Below, one piece after another: positions 22,697-28,577 of a stretch of 28,577 bases of DNA. Below the pieces are notes generated by a model that did not search any database, was not told where the DNA came from, and was given only the letters and a program-made list of their open reading frames with translations. The stretch is taken from NCBI GenBank assembly GCA_900555045.1, contig USJW01000059.1:1-28577 (forward strand), written 5' to 3'. The translations under genes were made by a program, and so were the position numbers. The stretch is from an uncultured Clostridium sp. GTDB taxonomy: Bacteria > Bacillota > Clostridia > Lachnospirales > Lachnospiraceae. Positions within the stretch are counted from its first letter, which is position 1. Each line of letters begins with the position of its first letter.

Positions 22697-23677
22697 ATGC
22701 TCGGTGATAAGATTAAGGTACAGTCCAAGGTAACGTCCGACTATACCGACGAACAGTTATTATTTATCAAGCAGATGGGCGTCAAGTATGTGTTTGTGAT
22801 TTTTAAGGATGAGCATACGGACTACGAATCGGTTATGCGGTTCAAGGAGCGCCTGAGCAAATTTGACCTGACCATCACGGACGCCGGAAATGTTCATCTG
22901 TACAAGAACGACAAGATCCATCTGGGACTTCCGGGGCGGGACGAGGCCATCGAGGCGTACAACAACTTCAACCGCGTTCTGGGGAAAGCCGGTATCCCGG
23001 TGGGATACATGACCTGGGAACCGAACCAGGTGCTGACCACGAAGTTTGCGGTCAGCGAGCACACCAGCGGCGGCGTCGGGCGGATCGTGGACATTGCGGA
23101 GATGGAAAAGCGGCCCTACACCCACGGACGGCTCTACACCAAGGAGGAGATGTGGGATAACTTCAAATACTTCCTGGATCGGGTGCTTCCGGTGTGCGAG
23201 GAGGCGAACATCAAGATCGCCCTTCACCCCAACGATCCGCCGGTGGATTGCCTGGTGGGTATCTCCAACCTGATCACGTCGGCCGAGGACTACAAGCACG
23301 CCTTTGAGCTGGCCGGGAACAGCCCCTATCTGGGCATGAAGATGTGCATCGGCTGCTGGCTGGAGGGCGGCGACCGGTTCGGAAAGGTGCTGGAGGACAT
23401 CAAGTACTTTGTGGAGAACAAGAAGGTGCTCCTGGTACACTTCCGCAACGTCAGTTCCACCATTCCCTACTTCGAGGAGACGCTCCTTGAGAACGGGTAC
23501 ATGGACATGTACGAGGTGATGAAGCAGTTTGTGCGCAGCGATTACGACGGCGCAATCCACGTGGACCACGTGCCCGTGTGGGGAGAGAGCGTCGGAGGGG
23601 AGAACCCGGCGTGGGCTTACAGCACCGGCTACATGAAGGCCCTCTTAAACTGTGCCAAATCCGAGATTAACCGGTAG
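22697..23677 (+). CDS. mannonate-dehydratase-like (UxuA-family) enzyme
   Basis: 326 residues, cytosolic TIM-barrel protein. UxuA family blocks: NFKYFLDRVLPVCEEANIKIALHPNDPP (about 155-182, His177), KMCIGC (Cys217), VHFRN (His248), YMDMYEV and HVDH (Asp290, His291). His177, Cys217, His248 and the Asp290-His291 pair correspond to the metal and catalytic residues of mannonate dehydratase, which turns D-mannonate into 2-keto-3-deoxygluconate. It is about 70 residues shorter than the E. coli enzyme, mostly missing the insertion before the NFxxFL block, so a related aldonate or uronate substrate is possible. AAGGGGGAG precedes the ATG. It sits between the binding protein and a lyase. Confidence 0.82.
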   Translation: MLGDKIKVQSKVTSDYTDEQLLFIKQMGVKYVFVIFKDEHTDYESVMRFKERLSKFDLTITDAGNVHLYKNDKIHLGLPGRDEAIEAYNNFNRVLGKAGIPVGYMTWEPNQVLTTKFAVSEHTSGGVGRIVDIAEMEKRPYTHGRLYTKEEMWDNFKYFLDRVLPVCEEANIKIALHPNDPPVDCLVGISNLITSAEDYKHAFELAGNSPYLGMKMCIGCWLEGGDRFGKVLEDIKYFVENKKVLLVHFRNVSSTIPYFEETLLENGYMDMYEVMKQFVRSDYDGAIHVDHVPVWGESVGGENPAWAYSTGYMKALLNCAKSEINR

Positions 23678-23695
23678 AATCAGGCAGGTGACCGT

Positions 23696-24817
23696 ATGAT
23701 ATGGTACGATAAGGATTATAAAATCAACCCCCAATGGCGCGACCGGGAGTGGGTGTTGGAGAAAGCGCAGGCGGCCCTCACGGCCCCTGTGCTCCATATC
23801 ACCGACATTGCCAGTCCGCGCAGCGCCGGAGGAATCCACGATTACTACTCCAACGGCGATTACTGGTGGCCGAATCCGGACACGCCGGACGGGCTTCCCT
23901 ACGTCCACCGGGACGGACAGACGAACCCGGACAATTTCAACGGGCACCGGATTATCATGCGCCAGATGCGCACCAACGTGGTGTTTCTCGCCTCAGCCTA
24001 CGAGCTGACCGGGGAGGAGCGCTACGCAGAGCGCGCGGTGCAGCACTTAAGAGAATTTTTCCTGGATGAGGCCACCTACATGGCCCCGCACTTATCCTAC
24101 GCCCAGGCCCTTTTGGGAATCTGCGAGGGGCGGGGAATCGGGATTATCGACACCCTTCACCTGGTGGATGTGGTGTTCGCCATCGAGCACCTGAAAAAAT
24201 CCGCGGCCATGGGCAAGGAGATTTACGCCGGGTTAAAGAAGTGGTTTGCCCGCTACCTGGGCTGGATGCTCACGGACGCCAACGGGATCCAGGAGATGAA
24301 CAAGGACAACAACCACGGAGTCTGCTTCTTTGTGCAGGCGGCTGCGTTTGCGCTGTTCACGGACAATGAGCGGATCGCGGACTTCTGCCGGGACTACTAT
24401 AAAAAAGGTCTTTTGCGGCAGGAGGCGGGGGACGGCTCCTTCCCCAGAGAGCTGGGGCGGACCAAGCCGTACAATTACTCCATCTTCGTGGTGGACAACC
24501 TGGTTTCCATCTGCCACATGCTGTCAAAGCCGGACGACAACCTCTGGGAGTATGAGTCGCCGGAGGGCAAGGGAATCAGGAAGGCGCTGGATTTCATCAC
24601 GCCCTATATCCTGGACAAGAAGTCCTGGCCCTACCCGCCGGATGTGATGCACTTCGACGCGTTCCCTGCGCGGGCGGGATTTATGATGCTGGCCGGGTGT
24701 AGCCTGGGGCGGCGGGAGCTGTTAGACCTGTACGACCGGCTGCCGGTGGAGTCCACGGACGAGGAAGCCAGAAGGAATATTGCGACGCGGCAGGCGATGC
24801 TGTGGATGCAGCTGTAA
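23696..24817 (+). CDS. cytosolic alginate-lyase-superfamily protein (PL5/PL38-like)
   Basis: 373 residues with no signal peptide. An alpha/alpha-toroid polysaccharide lyase type: N-terminal GDYWWPNPDTPDGLPYVHRDG (about 54-74), catalytic NNH at 205-207, and DGSFPRELGRTKPYNYS (about 246-262) with Arg255 and Tyr259/Tyr261 where PL5 lyases have their Arg and Tyr. Family members break mannuronate or glucuronate linkages by beta-elimination. Lack of a signal means it would act on imported short oligosaccharides. Substrate (alginate, glucuronan or other) is not decidable here. AGGTG lies 5 nt before the ATG. Last gene of the ABC operon; a terminator follows. Confidence 0.82.
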   Translation: MIWYDKDYKINPQWRDREWVLEKAQAALTAPVLHITDIASPRSAGGIHDYYSNGDYWWPNPDTPDGLPYVHRDGQTNPDNFNGHRIIMRQMRTNVVFLASAYELTGEERYAERAVQHLREFFLDEATYMAPHLSYAQALLGICEGRGIGIIDTLHLVDVVFAIEHLKKSAAMGKEIYAGLKKWFARYLGWMLTDANGIQEMNKDNNHGVCFFVQAAAFALFTDNERIADFCRDYYKKGLLRQEAGDGSFPRELGRTKPYNYSIFVVDNLVSICHMLSKPDDNLWEYESPEGKGIRKALDFITPYILDKKSWPYPPDVMHFDAFPARAGFMMLAGCSLGRRELLDLYDRLPVESTDEEARRNIATRQAMLWMQL

Positions 24818-24840
24818 TTGGAGAAATATGGGGAATTTTG

Positions 24841-24894
24841 GGAGCTGTTGCGAAATAACCGAAAAATCGGTTGTGGGGCAGCAGCTCCATTTTT
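24841..24894 (+). terminator. terminator of the ABC-lyase operon
   Basis: 11-bp outer stem GGAGCTGTTGC (24841-24851) / GCAGCAGCTCC (24878-24888) with one G-T pair, an inner hairpin AACCGA-AAAA-TCGGTT (24857-24872), then ATTTTT. Confidence 0.85.
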
Positions 24895-24908
24895 ATGCAT
24901 AAAAATGG
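24887..24908. repeat. 22-bp perfect palindrome overlapping the terminator tail
   Basis: A perfect 22-bp palindrome centred on ATGCAT (24895-24900), with arms CCATTTTT and AAAAATGG. It begins on the last two bases of the terminator stem and includes its T-run. It could serve as a second hairpin or a protein site; its role is not known. Confidence 0.6.
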
Positions 24909-25344
24909 GAATGCGGCCAAGCTGGCGATCCGCGGCGGGCTGGCCGGTTTTGCTGGTCGGTTCCTCTGAGCGGTCAGCCTATGGAAATCATGCAGTGCCT
25001 GAAGGCGGACGGGTATGAGAGAGAAGATCACAGCAGCCCGCAGAGAAGAAAAAGGGCTTAAAATACAAAGAATCTGCTCGTATTTGTCCTAAACGCGGAG
25101 GGCAACTCTGTTAATCTTTACTTATAGATCATGGGGATAATTGGTAAAATTGTATAAAAATTTGAGACTTCTTGTGCGCTTTGCTGTTTCGAGGGCTTAG
25201 CCCCGATCCACAGTGGATTTGGCTTGATTTTGACGGTAATTGTGGTTGCATAATCCGAAAACTCATGCCGATATAACGACTTCCGGGGATTGTGCACGAA
25301 AATGCAGGAAAATAATCACTATTATCATAGAAAGGACAAAGACT
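24909..25344. other. 436-bp noncoding spacer before the amidohydrolase gene
   Basis: No convincing gene. The first 110 bp are GC-rich and could be decayed coding sequence, but no family is recognisable. The remainder is AT-rich, with partial promoter elements (TTGCAT 25246-25251; TATAAC 25272-25277) whose spacing (20 bp) is too long. A promoter for the downstream operon should lie here but was not resolved. Confidence 0.5.
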
Positions 25345-26514
25345 ATGTTGTACATAAGAAACGGCAGAATCAAAACTATGGCGGGGATTGAGTATCCCAA
25401 CGGGCAGATCCTGATCGCGGACGGTAAGATCAGGGCGGTGGGCGAGAACGTGGAAAAGCCGGAGGGCGTCCGGGAGATTGACGCGGGCGGGCACCTGGTA
25501 ACACCCGGGATGATTGACGCCCACTGCCACGTGGGATTGTTTGGCAGCGCTCTGCGCTGGGAAGGCGACGACGCCAATGAGGAGACGGACCCCATCACGC
25601 CTCATCTGCGCGGCATCGATTCCGTCAATCCACAGGACGAAGGCTTTGAAAACGCACGGAAAGGCGGAATTACCACCATAGCAACCGGTCCCGGAAGCGG
25701 CAATGTCATCGGCGGCACCTTCGCAGCGCTCAAAACCTACGGAAAACGGGTGGACGACATGGTGATGGTGGAACCGCTCGCCATGAAGATCGCCTTTGGA
25801 GAAAATCCCAAGAGCAGCTACGGATTGAACGGTAAATCGCCCTACAGCCGGATGGCGGTGGCTGCCCTGCTGAGAGAGGCGCTGTTTAAGGCCAGGCGTT
25901 ATGCCGAGGACCTGGATGAGTACGAGTATTCAGGGGGCGGTGATAAAAAACGCCCGCCCTTCGATATGAAAATGGAGGCCCTGCTGCCTGTGATCCGGGG
26001 GCAGATTCCGTTAAAGGCCCACGCCCACCGCGCGGACGACATTTGTACGGCAATCCGGGTGGCGAAGGAGTTCGGCCTGAAGCTTACCATCGACCACTGT
26101 ACGGACGGCCATCTGATCACGGAGGTGCTGGCCGCGGAGGGCTATCCCGTGCTGGTGGGCCCGACGTTCGGGGATAAAACAAAACCTGAGGTCAGGAACA
26201 AGACCTTCGATACGGTGAAGATCCTGTCGGATGCGGGCCTTCAGGTGGCGATCATCACGGATGCGCCGTTCATCCCCATCGAGAGACTGCCCATGTGCGC
26301 GGGTTATGCCGTAAGCGCCGGACTGGAGGAGCAGAAAGCCTGGGAGTGCATCACCATCAATCCCGCCCGGATCATGGGCGTGGACGGCCGGGTGGGCAGT
26401 ATAGAGCCTGGCAAGGATGCGGATATCGTCATCCACAGCGGCAACCCGCTGACGGACATCGCATCCCATCCGCTCTACACAATCATTGACGGAGAAATTA
26501 TTTACAAAGCGTAA
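25345..26514 (+). CDS. metal-dependent amidohydrolase
   Basis: 389 residues, cytosolic. Amidohydrolase-superfamily barrel with an N- and C-terminal beta-sandwich. Metal and catalytic residues: DAHCH (His60, His62), AHAHR (His226/228), IDHC (His251) and TDAP (Asp306). The ending GRVGSIEPGKDADIVIHSGNPL is typical. Relatives include imidazolonepropionase-like enzymes and X-Pro or other dipeptidases; the neighbouring binding protein and S9 peptidase favour peptide or N-acyl amino acid hydrolysis. The start at 25345 was chosen because AAAGGA lies 9 nt upstream; the in-frame 5' extension to 25240 lacks a ribosome binding site. Confidence 0.85.
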   Translation: MLYIRNGRIKTMAGIEYPNGQILIADGKIRAVGENVEKPEGVREIDAGGHLVTPGMIDAHCHVGLFGSALRWEGDDANEETDPITPHLRGIDSVNPQDEGFENARKGGITTIATGPGSGNVIGGTFAALKTYGKRVDDMVMVEPLAMKIAFGENPKSSYGLNGKSPYSRMAVAALLREALFKARRYAEDLDEYEYSGGGDKKRPPFDMKMEALLPVIRGQIPLKAHAHRADDICTAIRVAKEFGLKLTIDHCTDGHLITEVLAAEGYPVLVGPTFGDKTKPEVRNKTFDTVKILSDAGLQVAIITDAPFIPIERLPMCAGYAVSAGLEEQKAWECITINPARIMGVDGRVGSIEPGKDADIVIHSGNPLTDIASHPLYTIIDGEIIYKA

Positions 26515-26610
26515 ACATAAAAAAGGAGGGGATTCGGTAAAGGGGTATTAAAACGTGATTGAAAGGTTGCTGCACGAATATGTGGTAAGAAAAGGGAGAG
26601 GAGAAACAGT

Positions 26611-28428
26611 ATGAAATCTACGAAAAAAGTATTAGCACTGCTCTTATGTGCCGCCATGGTTATGTCCAGTACCGCTTGCGGCCGCGCCAGGGCTCAGAAG
26701 CCGGGAACAACCGCCAAGACAGAGGATGCGCCAATTCCCATCACCATTTTGACCCGCCCGAACTTTGAGCTGGAGGCCAACACCATCCGCGACCAGTTGA
26801 CCAAGGCAGGTTTTGAGGTCACCGTTAATGTTCAGCCGGACCGCGCGTCCTCCCTGGCAGTTCAGGAGAGCGGAAAATACGACATTAACATTTTAAACTG
26901 GCTGACCGATGCCGGTGCGCCGGACTACGCGGTAAGACAGTTGTATCACAATGACGGTTCCTACAATAACTGGCCCATCAAGGACGACGAGCTCTCCGCT
27001 CTGATCGACGAGGCCGCCCAGCTGACCTATGAGGATTCCATCCCGGTCTATACCAAGATCGAAAACCGTATGGTGGACGAGATGTGCTGGACCGTCCCGC
27101 TGTACAACCGCACGAGATTTGTGGCGGTCAACAAGGACGTCATCGATCCAGACACCATTTTCTGCGGCGGCAGCACCCCCCGGTTCTTTGGCATGACCGA
27201 GTATGTTGACAAGAGCCTAAGCGAGACCCGTCCCTATGTCCCGGTTCAGTTTGATACCAATCCTCCGAACTTTGACCCGATTCGGACGGAAGAGGGAAGC
27301 ACCTTCTGGATGAAAGCAAATTCCTACATTTCCCTGACGGCCTGCAACGCAGACGATCAGGTTGTGCCGGAGTACTCTCTCAGCCGTGCGTTTGCCATCG
27401 GCGAGGGCAACTCCACCTTCTACTTTATGCTCCGCGACGATGTGAACTTTGCAAAGGTAGAGGACAACAAGGCGGTTGACACAGGCGTTCTGGTCAGCGC
27501 AGAGGACGTTGTATACACCCTGGAGCGCGCAAAGGACCCGGATGCAGTTCCGCTGAACAGCGGTTACACCAACCTGGAGTCTGTGGACACCATCGGAATC
27601 GTGACCGATCTGGAGGAGCTTAAAAATATCAAGGTTTCCGGTTCCTCTCAGAGCGTATTCGACTATTTTAACGAGAAGGCGCCCGCTCCCATCACCAAGC
27701 TGACCGAAGAGACCGCTGAGGTTGACAATGCGGCCGGCGTGTGCCAGGTAGTTAAAATCACCACCAAGAAGCCCACTCCCCAGCTGGTGAACTTCCTGAC
27801 CATCAGCACCCTGGGTATTGTGTGCAAGGACGTTGTATCCAGCATCAATGAGGGCGTTGACGCGAAAAACTATGATCCGGCCAAGGATGTGCTGTACGGC
27901 GATGTGAACACCTTAAAGGAAGGCTCCGCTCAGTTTAACAACAACAACTGGTTCAGCGGTCCTTATGCAATGCTGTATATCAATGACTATGAGATGGTCT
28001 TTGAGCGCAATCCGGGATTCATGCCTGGTACCGAATGGGTTCCCAACATCAAGAATCTGAACATCAAGATGATGGCCGATATGAACACCGCCTACTCGGC
28101 TCTGCGCAGCGGCGAGATCGATGACTGTATGCCGGAAGGAAACTGGGGTTCCCTGAAGGAGGCTCCCAATGTAGCCATCCTGGAGCGGCAATCCACCAAT
28201 GTATCGACATTGTTCTTCAATCTGATGGAAGGCAGCAAGATGAACGACATCAACCTGCGCCAGGCAATACGCTATGCAGTCAACCAGGATGATATCATTG
28301 CAATTAAGGAAGGAACCGTTACACGGGCGCACTCCACGCTGACGATGATCCCCACCGGAAACGAGTGGAATGCCGATCTGGAGAAGTCGGCTGAGTATCT
28401 TCAGAAATACCGTGACTCCCTGAAGTAA
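26611..28428 (+). CDS. substrate-binding lipoprotein, family 5, circularly permuted
   Basis: 605 residues. Lipoprotein signal with lipobox STAC and Cys23. Residues about 42-180 (ITILTRPNFELEANTIRDQL to VAVNKDVI) match the C-terminal lobe of family 5 binding proteins. Residues about 208-605 then match the N-terminal part: VPVQFDTNPPNFDPI, FMLRDDVNFA, SAEDVVYTLERA, GPYAMLYINDYEMVFERNPGF, LRQAIRYAVNQDDII. The protein ends at ADLEKSAEYLQKYRDSLK, the point where a normal member continues into the lobe found here at the start. The normal member at 21020-22666 shows the usual order. It probably binds a peptide for an ABC importer encoded beyond the window. GGAGAGGAG precedes the ATG. Synonymous sites look less GC-rich than in neighbouring genes. 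Confidence 0.88.
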   Translation: MKSTKKVLALLLCAAMVMSSTACGRARAQKPGTTAKTEDAPIPITILTRPNFELEANTIRDQLTKAGFEVTVNVQPDRASSLAVQESGKYDINILNWLTDAGAPDYAVRQLYHNDGSYNNWPIKDDELSALIDEAAQLTYEDSIPVYTKIENRMVDEMCWTVPLYNRTRFVAVNKDVIDPDTIFCGGSTPRFFGMTEYVDKSLSETRPYVPVQFDTNPPNFDPIRTEEGSTFWMKANSYISLTACNADDQVVPEYSLSRAFAIGEGNSTFYFMLRDDVNFAKVEDNKAVDTGVLVSAEDVVYTLERAKDPDAVPLNSGYTNLESVDTIGIVTDLEELKNIKVSGSSQSVFDYFNEKAPAPITKLTEETAEVDNAAGVCQVVKITTKKPTPQLVNFLTISTLGIVCKDVVSSINEGVDAKNYDPAKDVLYGDVNTLKEGSAQFNNNNWFSGPYAMLYINDYEMVFERNPGFMPGTEWVPNIKNLNIKMMADMNTAYSALRSGEIDDCMPEGNWGSLKEAPNVAILERQSTNVSTLFFNLMEGSKMNDINLRQAIRYAVNQDDIIAIKEGTVTRAHSTLTMIPTGNEWNADLEKSAEYLQKYRDSLK

Positions 28429-28439
28429 CACAAAGAGGC

Positions 28440-28456
28440 GATCGCCCGGAGCGATC
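28440..28456 (+). other. small intercistronic hairpin
   Basis: GATCGC (28440-28445) / GCGATC (28451-28456) with loop CCGGA and no T-run. It lies between the binding protein and peptidase genes and may affect mRNA stability. Confidence 0.4.
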
Positions 28457-28482
28457 AATGATAGCCAAAGGAGACAAATGCC

Positions 28483-28577
28483 ATGCAGCCGTTAAAACTA
28501 AATGAATTTTTCAATTACCGTTTTCTGTCAAATCTTACCTGGTCCCCGGACGGAAAGGCCGCCGCAGTCACAGTGAC
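28483..28577 (+). CDS. S9-family peptidase (prolyl-oligopeptidase-like), partial at the window edge
   Basis: Only the first 31 codons are present; the gene runs off the window. MQPLKLNEFFNYRFLSNL followed by WSPDGKAAAV is the typical start of S9 peptidases (first blade of the beta-propeller). The ATG at 28483 is 9 nt after AAGGAG; an out-of-frame ATG lies at 28478. It would cleave short, probably proline-containing, peptides in the cytosol. In line with the amidohydrolase and binding protein genes, probably one operon. Confidence 0.75.
   Translation, partial: MQPLKLNEFFNYRFLSNLTWSPDGKAAAVTV

Noticed and set aside
24818..25018. 66-residue ORF after the lyase gene
   Set aside because: Covers the terminator and palindrome, has no ribosome binding site and no recognisable sequence.

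Overview
The window reads as chromosome of a strict anaerobe of the Lachnospiraceae / Clostridium cluster XIVa kind (a gut-type Gram-positive with fairly high GC). This is inferred from strong GGAGG ribosome binding sites, a clostridial [FeFe] hydrogenase, five tRNA genes without encoded CCA ends, lipoprotein binding proteins and rho-independent terminators. No phage, transposase or CRISPR array was seen.

Layout. 1-515: tRNA cluster Thr-Met-Asp-Val-Leu; tRNA-Met is bracketed by a perfect 14-bp inverted repeat. 655-2029: endonuclease III, convergent with a SAM methyltransferase. 2205-4346: a single-gene unit encoding an [FeFe] hydrogenase fused to a rubredoxin/ferritin-like (reverse rubrerythrin) module, with a strong promoter overlapped by a PerR-like box. 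4572-9092: envelope polysaccharide genes (MBOAT acyltransferase, SGNH-like partner, secreted DUF5722 glycosidase-like protein). 9124-9243: three 40-bp tandem repeats. 9252-10004: AAA ATPase on the minus strand. 10225-14477: SorC regulator followed by a dhaL-dhaK-VOC-class II aldolase operon. 14495-15866: split ThrE-type amino acid exporter. 15893-24894: LysR regulator divergent from an Opp/Dpp-type ABC transporter operon that also carries a mannonate-dehydratase-like enzyme and a cytosolic alginate-lyase-superfamily protein. 25345-end: amidohydrolase, an unusual binding lipoprotein and the start of an S9 peptidase.

How the parts may work together. The DhaKL-aldolase operon looks like a sugar route in which a ketose or ketone is phosphorylated and then cleaved or condensed, under SorC control. 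The LysR-ABC operon looks like uptake of short uronate-containing oligosaccharides through a transporter class normally called peptide-type, followed by intracellular beta-elimination and uronate dehydration. The last operon looks like peptide salvage. Substrates are inferred, not shown.

The most unusual signals are the last binding protein (26611-28428), whose domain order is circularly permuted relative to normal family 5 binding proteins, the uronate-type gene set joined to an Opp-type transporter, the DhaKL-VOC-aldolase operon with an altered aldolase phosphate-binding motif and repeated palindromes, and the hydrogenase-rubrerythrin fusion with its PerR-like operator.
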